DNA of 64,000 bases, from positions 31,564 through 95,563 of the forward strand of contig UROF01000008.1 of the NCBI GenBank assembly GCA_900549475.1, given 5' to 3'. The notes beneath the pieces were generated by a model. That model was not told the origin of the DNA, searched no databases, and saw nothing but the letters and a program-made list of their open reading frames with translations. Shown one piece after another: positions 7,808 to 16,924 of this stretch. This DNA comes from an uncultured Eubacteriales bacterium. Lineage in GTDB: Bacteria > Bacillota > Clostridia > Oscillospirales > Oscillospiraceae. A program made the translations under genes and the position numbers. Every line of letters starts with the position of its first letter. Within the stretch, counting starts at the first letter, position 1.

Positions 7808-9190
7808 TCATTGGATAGCGTGGATACCGGTGACCTTGGCGTAGGCGTGCTTGCGGACCAGGAGGAAGAACACACAGTGGAAGCAGGCTGTGATCAGCCA
7901 GCTGACAGGATAAGAGATATAGAGCATGGTGGGGGTCTTATAGAGCTGGAACACGGTAGCCGCCCACAGAAGGCGGGTACCGCATGCGCCCACCAGAGAA
8001 GCGATCATCGGCAGCACGGAGTAACCGATGCCGCGCAGGACACCCACCTGGGTATCCATCAGGCCGCAGAGGAAATAGGTGGTGCAGGTGATCTGTAAAC
8101 GGGTGATGGCCTGGGCAATGACCTCCTCCTCGCCAGGAGCATAGATAGAGGCCAGGGGATGACCGAAGAGCACGGCGCCCCAGCCCATAATAAGGCCCAC
8201 AGCAGTGCTGTAGGACAGGCACAGCACCATGATCCGGTTGACACGGTTACATTTGCAGGCGCCGTAGTTCTGGCTGGTAAAGGTGATAGCTGTCTGATAG
8301 AAGGCGTTCATGCCCACATAGACAAATCCCTCGATATTGGCGGCAGCAGCGGAACCGGCCACAATGGCGGTGGAGCCAAAGCCGTTGATAGAGGACTGAA
8401 TGACCACGTTGGAGATGGAAAAGACGATACCCTGGAATCCGGCGGGAAGACCTACCTGGAGGATGCGTTTGACAACCTTCAGATCAAAGCACAGGGAACG
8501 AAGGTCCACATGAAGGAAGCCCTTGTCCCGCATCAGGCACAGCAGCACCAGAGCAGCAGAAATGTACTGAGAAATAATGGTGGCCAGGGCTACGCCATCT
8601 ACGCTCATATGGAAGCCCAGCACAAAGGTCAGGTTCAGCACTACGTTGATGATGCCGGCTACCGTCAGGAAATAGAGGGGACGGCGGGTATCGCCCTGGG
8701 CCCGCAGGATAGCGGCGCCGAAGTTATAGAGCATGTTGGCGGGCATGCCGCAGAAGTAAATACGCAGGTAGAGAGCAGACAGGTCGATAACGTCGGCAGG
8801 GGAGGACATCCACACCAGCATCTGCCGGCTGAGGGTGATGCCGACGATCATCAGAAGAACGCCGCTGAACAGGGCCAGGGTGATGGAGGTATGGATGCTG
8901 CGGCGCACATCGTCGCCGCGGCCGGCTCCCAGATCACGGGCCACCACTACGTTGGTGCCTACGGAAAAACCTACGAACAGATTTACCAGGAGGTTGATCA
9001 GGGAAGAAGTGGAGCCCACCGCCGCCAGCGCTTCCTTGCCCGCAAAGCGGCCCACTACCACCACATCCGCTGCATTGAACAGCAGCTGCAGCAGGCTGGA
9101 TAGGATCAAGGGCAGGGCAAATACCAGCAATTTTCCAGCCAGAGGGCCGTTACACATGTCGATTTGATATCCACTTTTTTGCTTTACCAT
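7808..9190 (-). CDS. MATE family efflux transporter
   Basis: 460 residues, 12 predicted helices. MCNGPLAGKLLVFALPLILSSLLQLLFNAADVVVVGRF at the N-terminus and the AALAAVGSTSSL / AASAAANIEGF repeats mark the MATE fold (NorM/DinF-like branch common in Clostridia). Start ATG with AAGGATG upstream. About 240 bases separate it from the divergent GntR gene, and this spacer contains both promoters and AT-rich sequence. Substrate unknown. Confidence 0.92.
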   Translation of the reverse strand: MVKQKSGYQIDMCNGPLAGKLLVFALPLILSSLLQLLFNAADVVVVGRFAGKEALAAVGSTSSLINLLVNLFVGFSVGTNVVVARDLGAGRGDDVRRSIHTSITLALFSGVLLMIVGITLSRQMLVWMSSPADVIDLSALYLRIYFCGMPANMLYNFGAAILRAQGDTRRPLYFLTVAGIINVVLNLTFVLGFHMSVDGVALATIISQYISAALVLLCLMRDKGFLHVDLRSLCFDLKVVKRILQVGLPAGFQGIVFSISNVVIQSSINGFGSTAIVAGSAAAANIEGFVYVGMNAFYQTAITFTSQNYGACKCNRVNRIMVLCLSYSTAVGLIMGWGAVLFGHPLASIYAPGEEEVIAQAITRLQITCTTYFLCGLMDTQVGVLRGIGYSVLPMIASLVGACGTRLLWAATVFQLYKTPTMLYISYPVSWLITACFHCVFFLLVRKHAYAKVTGIHAIQ

Positions 9191-9379
9191 AGTTCACGCA
9201 TCCTTAACATAAGTTCTCTTCTACACAAGCCTCACAAGTGTAACGTTAAGATATAGTAAACAAGTTATATCATACTTTATCCGAAAGGACAAGATGGTTG
9301 GCAAAAAAAGAAGTTGGTAGCGCTTACTTGTACCCATGTCCCCTATGAAAAAGAGAAAAGCGGCAGCAGCAATTTCCTC

Positions 9380-9407
9380 TTGACAAACTGTAATTACTGT
9401 GTATACT
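9380..9407 (+). promoter_or_regulatory. Sigma-A promoter of GntR-ABC module
   Basis: TTGACA, 16 bases, TATACT, about 25 bases before the GntR start. Confidence 0.8.
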
Positions 9408-9419
9408 GTACATATACAG
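9397..9419. promoter_or_regulatory. Candidate operator for the GntR (YtrA-type) repressor
   Basis: CTGTGTAT, 7 bases, ATATACAG: an inverted repeat matching at 7 of 8 positions, laid over the -10 box. Position and symmetry fit autorepression by the downstream regulator; this is inference. Confidence 0.5.
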
Positions 9420-9432
9420 AGGGGGCGAGGCG

Positions 9433-9807
9433 TTGAACATCATTATCAGTAATTCCAGCGGCCTGCCGATTTATGAACAGATCTGCCGTCAGATCAAAGG
9501 GGCGATCGCCACGGGAAAGCTCCGGCCGGGGGAACCGCTGCCGTCTATCCGGGCCCTGGCCCGGGATCTGCGGATCAGCGTGATCACCACCAAGCGGGCC
9601 TATGAGGAGCTGGAACGGGAAGGCTTTATCAACACCGTGGCAGGGAAGGGCTGCTTCGTGGCGGAGCAGAACCTGGAGCTGGCGAAAGAAAATAACCTTC
9701 GGGAGATAGAGGAGCATCTGCAGTCCGCGCTGGAGTTGGGACGGCAGTGCGGACTCACCACGGAAGATTTGCGCAATATGCTGCTGGTATTGAGCGAGGA
9801 GGAATAA
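9433..9807 (+). CDS. GntR-family transcriptional regulator (YtrA subfamily)
   Basis: 124 residues. N-terminal winged helix (about 8-75) with GLPIYEQICRQIKGAIATGKLRPGEPLPSIRALARDL, then only a short helical tail rather than a ligand-binding domain, the size and layout of YtrA-type GntR repressors. These normally control the ABC exporter encoded immediately downstream, as here. Translation must start at TTG (9433): it follows a purine-rich GAGGGGGCGAGG, is the first codon of the conserved region, and no in-frame ATG fits. Confidence 0.88.
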   Translation: MNIIISNSSGLPIYEQICRQIKGAIATGKLRPGEPLPSIRALARDLRISVITTKRAYEELEREGFINTVAGKGCFVAEQNLELAKENNLREIEEHLQSALELGRQCGLTTEDLRNMLLVLSEEE

Positions 9808-9809
9808 AC

Positions 9810-10658
9810 ATGAATGCCATAGAGATCAAAGGGCTGACCAAACGGTACAAAGACTTCACCCTGGGCCCAGTGGACCTTGCGCTGCCTATGGGCTGCGTGC
9901 TGGGCCTGGTGGGTGAGAACGGCGCCGGAAAGAGCACTACCATCCGGCTGGTCATGAACGCGGTGAGCCGGGACGGCGGTCAGGTGCAGGTAATGGGGAT
10001 GGATAACCAGTCCCCGGAGTTCCGGGAGATGAAAGAGAACGTCGGTGTGGTGCTGGATGAGACCTGTGTGCCGGAGTTCATCACCGCCAAGCAGCTGGGG
10101 AAGATCCTTGCCGGGGCTTACCGCAACTGGGATGAGGCGGCCTATAACAGCTGGCTGAACCGGTTCCAGCTGCCTCTGAACAAAAAGTATAAGGAGTATT
10201 CCCGGGGCATGACCATGAAACTGGGGATTGCCGCTGCCTTGTCTCACGGAGCGAAGCTGCTGCTGCTGGACGAGGCCACCAGCGGCCTGGACCCCATGGT
10301 GCGGGAAGAGCTGCTGGAGGTGTTTGCAGACTTTGCCGCCCAGGACGATCATGCGGTGCTTATCTCCAGCCATATCGTCAGCGACCTGGAGAAGATCTGT
10401 GACTATATCGCCTTTATCCACAAAGGAAAGCTGATGCTCTGCGAGGAGAAGGATATGCTGCTGGAGCGCTATGGCCTCCTCAAGTGCAGCCCTCAGGAGC
10501 TGGCAGCCATCGATCCCGCTATCATCCACGGCAAACGGATCGGGGAGTACGGCGCCGAGGCCCTGGTGGATCGGGACAGAGCGCCCCGGAATCTGCTGGT
10601 GGAGCAGCCCAATCTGGAGGATATCATCCTGTATCTGGCGAAGGAGGAAGTACGATGA
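9810..10658 (+). CDS. ABC transporter ATP-binding protein (exporter)
   Basis: 282 residues. Walker A GENGAGKST (about 36-44), a degenerate signature YSRGMTMKLGIAAAL, Walker B KLLLLDEATSGLD, and switch histidine in SSHIV. The ATG at 9810 follows GAGGAGG, two bases after the GntR stop; the frame could be extended backwards but into the GntR gene. The C-terminal 70 residues are specific to YtrB-like exporter ATPases. It pairs with the permease whose ATG overlaps its stop. Confidence 0.93.
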   Translation: MNAIEIKGLTKRYKDFTLGPVDLALPMGCVLGLVGENGAGKSTTIRLVMNAVSRDGGQVQVMGMDNQSPEFREMKENVGVVLDETCVPEFITAKQLGKILAGAYRNWDEAAYNSWLNRFQLPLNKKYKEYSRGMTMKLGIAAALSHGAKLLLLDEATSGLDPMVREELLEVFADFAAQDDHAVLISSHIVSDLEKICDYIAFIHKGKLMLCEEKDMLLERYGLLKCSPQELAAIDPAIIHGKRIGEYGAEALVDRDRAPRNLLVEQPNLEDIILYLAKEEVR

Positions 10659-11305
10659 TCGCCCTGTTGAAAAAAGACATCTTTGTCATGGATAAACAGA
10701 TGCGGCTGATGGTGATCCTGGCCCTCTTCTTTCTTCTGCTGCCAAATGGCGGCAGTTACGGTTCCTCCTATACTGCTTTGATCTCTGTAATGCTCCCTAT
10801 GAGCACCATATCCTACGACGAGCGGTGCAAGTGGGATCGGTACGCCGCCATGCTGCCCTGGACACCCCAGCAGATTGTGGGGAGCAAGTATATCCTCAGC
10901 TATGTGGCCACGGTGGCCAGCATACTTATGGTCCTGGCGGCATATCTGATCAGACCGTTGTACAGCGACGAGGTCGTCATTTGGGAAGATGTGTGGAGCA
11001 TGCTGGGGATATACCTGGGGGTGCTGGTGGTGATGACAGCCGTAATATATCCGCTGATGTACCGTTTTGGTACGGAGCGGGGCAGACTGATCCTGGTGGC
11101 CATTTTTGTGGGGATTTTTATTGTATTCTTTGGAGCGGCGGTTTTGCTGGTGGAAAACGTAAAGCATTTGGCCCTCTGGCTGGGAGAAATTCCGGCTCCG
11201 GTGCTGGCCGTCGCAGCGGCTCTGGTTGTGGCGGTAGGGTCTTTTCTGTCCTACCGCCTGTCGGTGAGGTTCTACCTTCGCCGCCGGGAGGGTGCCTACA
11301 CCTGA
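10655..11305 (+). CDS. ABC-2 type transporter permease
   Basis: 216 residues with about six hydrophobic helices, in the ABC2_membrane_5-like family. The ATG overlaps the ATPase stop (ATGA), with GGAGGA upstream, so the two are translationally coupled. The segment YDERCKWDRYAAMLPWTPQQIVGSKY in the first cytosolic loop is typical of these permeases. With the GntR protein it forms a YtrA-type module; such modules often respond to cell-wall-active agents, which is not shown here. Confidence 0.88.
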   Translation: MIALLKKDIFVMDKQMRLMVILALFFLLLPNGGSYGSSYTALISVMLPMSTISYDERCKWDRYAAMLPWTPQQIVGSKYILSYVATVASILMVLAAYLIRPLYSDEVVIWEDVWSMLGIYLGVLVVMTAVIYPLMYRFGTERGRLILVAIFVGIFIVFFGAAVLLVENVKHLALWLGEIPAPVLAVAAALVVAVGSFLSYRLSVRFYLRRREGAYT

Positions 11306-11342
11306 TAAGGGGAAGGGGTACTTCCTATACGAGAACAAGAAA

Positions 11343-11376
11343 ACAGCGTCCGGAGAGCAGTTTCTCCGGACGCTGT
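11343..11376. terminator. Bidirectional terminator
   Basis: ACAGCGTCCGGAGA / TCTCCGGACGCTGT hairpin between convergent transcripts, followed by TATTTAT on the plus strand and T-rich sequence on the minus strand. Confidence 0.85.
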
Positions 11377-11393
11377 TATTTATATGTAGGGAA

Positions 11394-12503
11394 TCAGCGG
11401 TATTTGTCCACCACGGCCTTCATGGCATCCCACTGTTCCTCCATGTCGGCCACCAGTTTGAACTGGGTCCGGCAGCGGTCCAGGTTCTGGCCCTCCCGGT
11501 GGATGCGGAAGTAGTGGTCACCGTCCAGATAGTCGGTGAGGAAGCGGATACCGCACTCCAGCGTCATGAGCTTGGCGCCCCAGGGCAGGTAGTCCAGCTC
11601 CGCCTGGGTGAGAGCTCCGCCGGCGCCCTCCAGGAAGCCCTGGGTGTACACCTCATAGAGGGAGATGTCGAAGTTCACCTTGGAGAGATCCTGCTCGTCC
11701 TCGGCGCTGTGGTTGGCGCCAAAGCGGATGGAATCACCGAAGTCGTTGATGGAGAGACCCGGCATCACGGTATCCAGGTCGATGACGCAGATGCCCTCGC
11801 CGCTCTCACGGTCGATGAGGACGTTGTTGAGCTTGGTGTCGTTGTGAGTCACCCGCAGGGGGAGCTTACCATCCCGCAGGGCCTGGAGGGCAACAGAGCA
11901 GTCTGCCTCACGCTTCCAGACGAAGTCCAGCTCCGGCTGTACGTCCTTCACCCGGCCCATCACATCCGCCTCTACGGCGGCCTTCAGCTTGGCAAGACGG
12001 TCCTCGGTGTCGTGGAAGTGGGGGATGGTCTCATAGAGAGTGTCCGCCGGATAATCCTTCAGCATCCGCTGGAAGCGGCCGAAGGTCCGGGCGGAGGCGG
12101 CAAACAGCTCAGGGGTCTCCGCGGCCTGGAGGCAGACAGTGCCCTCAATGAAGGGGTACACACGCCAGGCACCTCCCTCGCTGTCGCTGTAGAAACTCTT
12201 GCCGTCGCGGGTGGGGACAACGGTCATGGTCTCACGGCTGGGGTCGCCGCCGGCTGCGGCAATGGCCTTGCCCAGGAAAGCAGTGACGCCGGCAATGTTC
12301 TCCATGACCTGATCAGGATGGTGGAACGCGGCGGAACTGATGCGCTGGAGGATAAAGCGCCGGCAGGGGTCCTCGCCGGGCTGGGTGTGGACGCAGAAGG
12401 TATCGTTGATATGGCCGGAGCCGTAGCGTACGGCGCCCACGATCTCGCCGCCAAAGTCAAAAGCGGCCAGAGCGTCCTGCAGAAACTGTTCAGCCTGTGC
12501 CAT
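11394..12503 (-). CDS. nahK: N-acetylhexosamine 1-kinase (APH-fold)
   Basis: 369 residues. Phosphotransferase-fold kinase with the Brenner motif HNDTKLNNVLID (catalytic Asp, about 225-236) and the DLDTVMPG metal-binding loop followed by INDFGDSIRFGANH, a signature of NahK/LnpB. The enzyme phosphorylates GlcNAc or GalNAc at C1 with ATP. In this locus it would act on the hexosamine released by the GH112 phosphorylase at 21847. Start: ATG 12503 behind GGGAGG; the preceding GTG overlaps the upstream stop. Only two bases separate it from the nucleotidyltransferase, so it is the last gene of galE-NTase-nahK. Confidence 0.9.
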   Translation of the reverse strand: MAQAEQFLQDALAAFDFGGEIVGAVRYGSGHINDTFCVHTQPGEDPCRRFILQRISSAAFHHPDQVMENIAGVTAFLGKAIAAAGGDPSRETMTVVPTRDGKSFYSDSEGGAWRVYPFIEGTVCLQAAETPELFAASARTFGRFQRMLKDYPADTLYETIPHFHDTEDRLAKLKAAVEADVMGRVKDVQPELDFVWKREADCSVALQALRDGKLPLRVTHNDTKLNNVLIDRESGEGICVIDLDTVMPGLSINDFGDSIRFGANHSAEDEQDLSKVNFDISLYEVYTQGFLEGAGGALTQAELDYLPWGAKLMTLECGIRFLTDYLDGDHYFRIHREGQNLDRCRTQFKLVADMEEQWDAMKAVVDKYR

Positions 12504-12505
12504 GA

Positions 12506-13432
12506 TCACACCTCCCAGAGCTTGTCGGGGTAGAGGCCCGACGCGGTCTTTTCCGCGATGGCGGCTACCACCACGGGCTTATCCTCTTTATAGGTGACAC
12601 CGTACCACTTGTCGCCGCTGCGCAGCACCTTCACACGGGCCTTCTTCTCCTCCAGCAGCTGGGTGACGACGCTGGGCAGGAAGTACTCGCCCTTGGTGGG
12701 ATTCTCCTGCAGGGCCTTGTCCAGGAAGGCGGGGAAGCGGACCTCGGCCTCGTGGAGGAAGCTGCGGGTGAAGCCCCAGAGGTTCATGGACACGATGGTG
12801 TCGCCGGAGAGATCTGTCCAGGTCTGGCCGTCGTCCTCGGTGAAGCGGGCGTTCTCGCCGTCCTTGACGATCTTGGTCCGCTCGGTGACCCGGATCAGGT
12901 AGTTGTTCTCGTCCTCCTCGCACACGCCGCGGGCTACATGGCCGTGCTCGGTGACGGTGTTGCCCAGCCGGTAACCCACCATGGCGAACTCATAGCAGTT
13001 CTCCTGGTCGGGGTGGCTCTCCAGGTACTGGTAGATCTCCCGGAAGGCTTCGGGACCATAGTAGTCGTCGGCATTGACCACGGCGAAAGGACCATCCACC
13101 ACCTTGCGGGCGGCCAGAATGGCGTGGCAGGTGCCCCAGGGCTTCACACGGCCCTCGGGAACGGCATAGCCCTCAGGCAGGTCGGTAAGCTCCTGATAGG
13201 CGTACTTGACGTTGATGACTTTGCTGAGACGGTCGCCGATGGCGGACTTGAAGCTGTCCTCGATCTCGTGCTTGATGACAAAGACCACCGTGTCAAAGCC
13301 TGCCCGGCGGGCGTCATAGATGGAGTAGTCGATGATGAGCTGGCCGTGATTTCCTACGGGGTCGATCTGCTTGAGCCCGCCGTAACGGCTGCCCATGCCG
13401 GCGGCCATGACCACCAGTACCGGTTTATTCAT
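12506..13432 (-). CDS. NDP-sugar nucleotidyltransferase (NTP transferase family)
   Basis: 308 residues. LVVMAAGMGSRYGGLKQ is the nucleotide-binding GxGxRxxxK-like signature, and VNADDYYG is the metal-binding loop of sugar-1-phosphate nucleotidyltransferases. In the classical bifidobacterial lnp pathway this step is done by a GalT-type uridylyltransferase; none is present here, so this enzyme probably makes UDP-sugars directly from UTP and Gal-1-P and/or HexNAc-1-P. That substrate choice is inferred from the gene neighbourhood. Start ATG with AAGGAGGAA upstream. Confidence 0.85.
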   Translation of the reverse strand: MNKPVLVVMAAGMGSRYGGLKQIDPVGNHGQLIIDYSIYDARRAGFDTVVFVIKHEIEDSFKSAIGDRLSKVINVKYAYQELTDLPEGYAVPEGRVKPWGTCHAILAARKVVDGPFAVVNADDYYGPEAFREIYQYLESHPDQENCYEFAMVGYRLGNTVTEHGHVARGVCEEDENNYLIRVTERTKIVKDGENARFTEDDGQTWTDLSGDTIVSMNLWGFTRSFLHEAEVRFPAFLDKALQENPTKGEYFLPSVVTQLLEEKKARVKVLRSGDKWYGVTYKEDKPVVVAAIAEKTASGLYPDKLWEV

Positions 13433-13483
13433 AGGAAGATTCCTCCTTGTTCTCTGTTGTTGTAAGTCCTATATCAGTGCGCA

Positions 13484-13515
13484 GACTTGCCGCGCTGCTT
13501 CCAGCGCGGCAAGTC
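13484..13515 (-). repeat. Perfect 14-bp hairpin between galE and nucleotidyltransferase
   Basis: GACTTGCCGCGCTG, four-base loop, CAGCGCGGCAAGTC. No T tract follows on either strand, so it is not a standard terminator. It may be an mRNA processing or stability element that changes the ratio of GalE to the downstream enzymes. Confidence 0.6.
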
Positions 13516-13539
13516 CGTTAAAGCCAGAATCAAACAGGA

Positions 13540-14559
13540 TCAGTTCTTGTAGCCGTTGGGGTTCATGGACTGCCACTTCCAGGAGGAGGCGCACATCTCC
13601 TCGATGCCGTACTGGGCCTTCCAGCCCATCTCCTGGAGAGCCTTGGCGGGATCGGCGTAGCACTCGGCAATGTCGCCGGGGCGGCGGGGATCGATGACAT
13701 AGGGCAGCTCCTTGCCGCAGGCCTTCTCATAGGCATGGAGGATGTCCAGAACGCTGTAGCCGTTGCCGGTACCCAGGTTGCAGACAAAGAGGCCGCAGCC
13801 CGTTGCCAGCTTCTTGAGTGCCGCCACATGGCCCTTGGCCAGATCCACCACATGGATGTAATCCCGCACGCCGGTGCCGTCCTTGGTGGGATAGTCGTTG
13901 CCGAAGACGTGGAGCTTCTCCAGCTTGCCCACAGCCACCTGGGCGATGTAGGGCACCAGGTTGTTGGGGATGCCGTTGGGGTCCTCGCCGATGAGGCCGG
14001 ACTCGTGGGCGCCGATGGGGTTGAAGTAGCGCAGCAGGGCCACGTTCAGAGAGGGCTCCGCGGCGCAGTAGTCGGTGAGGATGCGCTCAATGAAGAGCTT
14101 GGTGGTGCCGTAGGGATTGGTGGTGCCGCCGGTGGGGAAATCCTCACGGATGGGCACGCTGGCGGGATCACCGTAGACAGTGGCGGAAGAGGAGAAGACG
14201 AAGTTCTTGACACCGTGGGCGCGCATGACGTTGAGCAGCACCAGGGTGTTCACCAGATTGTTGGTGTAGTACTCAAGAGGCTTGCGGACGCTCTCGCCCA
14301 CGGCCTTGAGACCGGCGAAGTGGATCACGGCGTCAATGTCGGGATACTGGGTGAAGAGGGCCTCCACCTGAGCCTCGTCGCACAGCTCGGTCTTTACAAA
14401 GGGGACGGTCTTGCCGGTGATCTTCTCCACCCGGCGGATGGACTCCTCACTGGCATTGGACAGGTTATCGGCCACCACGATGTCATAGCCGGCGTTGATA
14501 AGCTCTACACAAGTATGGCTGCCGATATAGCCGGCGCCGCCGCTGACCAGAATAGACAT
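13540..14559 (-). CDS. galE: UDP-glucose 4-epimerase
   Basis: 339 residues, standard GalE length. NAD-binding GGAGYIGSH at residues 7-15, catalytic YGTTKLFIE (Tyr-x-x-x-Lys), and the GRxPGDI-like RRPGDIAECYADP C-terminal signature. It interconverts UDP-Gal and UDP-Glc, probably also UDP-GalNAc and UDP-GlcNAc in this pathway. First gene of a three-gene minus-strand unit with the nucleotidyltransferase and kinase. Ribosome binding site AAGGAGAAGA before the ATG. Confidence 0.97.
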   Translation of the reverse strand: MSILVSGGAGYIGSHTCVELINAGYDIVVADNLSNASEESIRRVEKITGKTVPFVKTELCDEAQVEALFTQYPDIDAVIHFAGLKAVGESVRKPLEYYTNNLVNTLVLLNVMRAHGVKNFVFSSSATVYGDPASVPIREDFPTGGTTNPYGTTKLFIERILTDYCAAEPSLNVALLRYFNPIGAHESGLIGEDPNGIPNNLVPYIAQVAVGKLEKLHVFGNDYPTKDGTGVRDYIHVVDLAKGHVAALKKLATGCGLFVCNLGTGNGYSVLDILHAYEKACGKELPYVIDPRRPGDIAECYADPAKALQEMGWKAQYGIEEMCASSWKWQSMNPNGYKN

Positions 14560-14697
14560 AGGACATCTTCTCCTTTTTGATCGTTTTTTTCAGGTTTGAT
14601 TTTTGCGGCGGGGGAAGCGCCGCTGAATTTTTCTGCCTATATTGTAGAGAAGAACCGGGCGAAAGGAAATGGACAGTTTCGCCCATTATTTGTACAA

Positions 14698-15615
14698 TTA
14701 TCCACGTTCTTTCGGCAACTGTTTGCAGAATCGTCCATCCAGGCCCTCCGACAGCATTTTCACGCTGTGGGCATATTCTGTGGGGGACATGCCGGTGTAC
14801 TTCTTGAATTGACGGGAGAAGTAGTAAAGGGATTGATATCCCAGCGCGGAAGCGATCTCTGTCATATTGGCGCCGCCGGTGCGGATCATGAGCCGGGCGG
14901 TATCAATCCGCATGCGGCAGAAATGGGCCATGACGCCGCCGCCGGTGCGGGCACGGAAGAGTTTTTGCAGCTGGCTGCGGCTGACCAGGTTGTCCTGACA
15001 GACCTGTTCCAGAGTCAGGGGCTGGTCCAGGTGTTCTTCCAGGTAGCGCAGGACCTTGTCGACCATATCGTTATCTCCGGCACCCAGCTCCTGGGGCGGC
15101 AGTTCCGGCGCTTCCCGCCGGATCAGACGAATGAGCAATTCCTCCAGGGCGGCACCCAGCAGCTGTTCGCCGCCGTATGGCGCATGTTCCGCTCGCTCCA
15201 ACCCTGTGACCCAGGGGTCGCTGAGCGGCGTGGAGAAAGCGGAGGCGCTCTCCTGGACGATCCTGGCCAGCAGGGCGCGCTCGGCAGGCCCGATTCGGAA
15301 GATCCGCTTCCGGAACAGCTCCATATCCGGAGAGGAGCAGAGAAAGCTGATCACCACCAGGTTGGGAGCCACGGTTCCATTGGCCTCCAGCGCATGGAAT
15401 TCCCCCGGAGCGTGAAAGATCAGTTCCCCTTGTCCCAGTTCCCGGCGGGTCTGCCCTGCGGTCACAAAAAGGGAGCCCTTGTCCACATAGAGAAATTCCC
15501 AGAAGTCATGACTTTCTCCGGGAAAGGAGTAGCTGCTGGCATATTCAAAATAATGTACAGTAACGATCTCTTGGATACGCAGCGGCCGGGAGAGCCGCAG
15601 GGCACTGTATTCCAT
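14698..15615 (-). CDS. AraC-family transcriptional regulator
   Basis: 305 residues: N-terminal cupin-like sensing domain (EFLYVDKGSLFV, APGEFHAL; about 40-85) and C-terminal double HTH (about 200-290) with LTLEQVCQDNLVSRSQLQKLF and MTEIASALGYQSLYYFSRQFKKYTGMSPTEY. ATG 15615 is preferred over the upstream GTG because AGG lies eight bases before it. Divergent from the UroD-family gene and upstream of galE on the same strand, so either could be its target. Probable sugar sensor by family. Confidence 0.9.
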   Translation of the reverse strand: MEYSALRLSRPLRIQEIVTVHYFEYASSYSFPGESHDFWEFLYVDKGSLFVTAGQTRRELGQGELIFHAPGEFHALEANGTVAPNLVVISFLCSSPDMELFRKRIFRIGPAERALLARIVQESASAFSTPLSDPWVTGLERAEHAPYGGEQLLGAALEELLIRLIRREAPELPPQELGAGDNDMVDKVLRYLEEHLDQPLTLEQVCQDNLVSRSQLQKLFRARTGGGVMAHFCRMRIDTARLMIRTGGANMTEIASALGYQSLYYFSRQFKKYTGMSPTEYAHSVKMLSEGLDGRFCKQLPKERG

Positions 15616-15795
15616 ATGTTTCACCTGCTTCTGCCTTGTGGGCGGCGTTGTTCTTTGCTGTGAATTTCACTTCTTGTTTTTGCAAATTTCCCTGAAACAG
15701 TTCCCAACCATGTAAGCATGTTTTTTGGCCGTGCTGTATAGTAAGGACATGTTCCGCAAGAACAGGAGAAGAAACCTATTAAGGAGGAGATCGAT

Positions 15796-16866
15796 ATGAG
15801 TACCCCGAGAGATAATCTGCTGCGCCTGCTCCATCGGCAGGGCTACGATGCAGTTCCTTATGAATTTGCTCTTTGTCCTCACCTGATTGAGGTTTATCAT
15901 GAGAAGGAAGGCAGTTCCCTGCCTTATGATGCCTACTTCGGTATGCCCTGGAAGCGGCTTCCCGACCTGGTTCCCGATCAGGATGACCGCACCCGCTTCC
16001 TGCGCTACCACGAAGGCCTGGGCAATGATCCCGCCTTTGAGATCGACGAGTGGGGCGTAGGCCACCGGGCAACCCCCACCTCCATGCACATGACGCAGAT
16101 GTTCTGCCCCCTGCGGGATGCCGACAGCGAGGAGGAGATCCTCGCCTATCCGCTGCCGGAGTACTCTCAGCTGCACAACAACGATCTTCGGGCCCAGGCG
16201 GATGCCCTGAAGGCCCAGGGGATCGCACCGGTAGGCAACATGCAGTGCACCATCTGGGAGACCTCCTGGTACATCCGCGGTATGGAGAACCTGATGATGG
16301 ATATGGCCAGTGAGGACCCCATGGCAGAGCTGATCCTGGACCGGGTCACGGAGATGTCCATCCGGCGGGCCAGCCTCTACGCCGCAGCTGGCGCCGACAT
16401 CCTGTTCCTGGGCGATGACATCGGTATGCAGCAGAGCATTATGATGAGCGAGGGGATGTACACCACCTGGATCAAGCCCCGTCTGAAGCGGGTCATTGAT
16501 GCTGCCAAGGCCATCAAGCCCGACATCATCGTATTTTATCACTCCTGCGGCTACATTGAGCCGTTCATCCCCCATCTCATTGAAGTCGGGGTCGATGTGC
16601 TCAACCCGGTGCAGCCGGAATGCATGGATGTGGAGAAGATCCTGAAAGAGTATGGCGACCGGCTTTCTTTCCATGGCACCATCGGCACCCAGAGCGTCAT
16701 GCCCTTCGGCACACCCCAGGAGGTGCGGGACAATGTGAAGCGGAACCTGGATCTGGCCGGGGACAAGGGTGGCCTTTTCGTGGCGCCCAGTCATCTGCTG
16801 GAGCCGGAGGTCCCCTGGGAGAACATCAAGGCCTATGTGGACGCCTGCCGGAATTACACCAGATAA
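15796..16866 (+). CDS. Uroporphyrinogen decarboxylase family protein
   Basis: 356 residues with the URO-D TIM-barrel fold. Features: GNMQCTIWET strand, AGADILFLGDDIGMQQ, IVFYHSCGYIEPFIPHLIEVGVDVLNPVQPECMD, and GGLFVAPSHLLEPEVPWENIKAYVDACRNY at the end. HSCG and NPxQ resemble the MtaA/CmuA methyltransferase branch rather than HemE, which lacks the HSCG cysteine. No haem genes or corrinoid protein are nearby. It is a single-gene transcript between two AraC genes inside the sugar locus; its function there is unclear. RBS AAGGAGG. Confidence 0.82.
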   Translation: MSTPRDNLLRLLHRQGYDAVPYEFALCPHLIEVYHEKEGSSLPYDAYFGMPWKRLPDLVPDQDDRTRFLRYHEGLGNDPAFEIDEWGVGHRATPTSMHMTQMFCPLRDADSEEEILAYPLPEYSQLHNNDLRAQADALKAQGIAPVGNMQCTIWETSWYIRGMENLMMDMASEDPMAELILDRVTEMSIRRASLYAAAGADILFLGDDIGMQQSIMMSEGMYTTWIKPRLKRVIDAAKAIKPDIIVFYHSCGYIEPFIPHLIEVGVDVLNPVQPECMDVEKILKEYGDRLSFHGTIGTQSVMPFGTPQEVRDNVKRNLDLAGDKGGLFVAPSHLLEPEVPWENIKAYVDACRNYTR

Positions 16867-16876
16867 TCATTGTGCA

Positions 16877-16914
16877 AAAACGGAATCCGCCGCAGAAGCG
16901 GCGGGTTCCGTTTT
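16877..16914. terminator. Bidirectional terminator
   Basis: AAAACGGAATCCGCCGC / GCGGCGGGTTCCGTTTT with AGAA loop, between the convergent UroD-family and AraC genes. Confidence 0.9.
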
Positions 16915-16924
16915 GTCTTGGCAG

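Noticed and set aside
3376..9190. Possible duplication of the two MATE genes
   Set aside because: They share family motifs only; their N-termini and loops differ throughout, so no recent tandem duplication.
14605..14626. GCGGCG/CGCCGC hairpin between galE and the AraC gene as terminator
   Set aside because: Only six base pairs, and on the strand transcribed there (minus) it is followed by A residues, not T.
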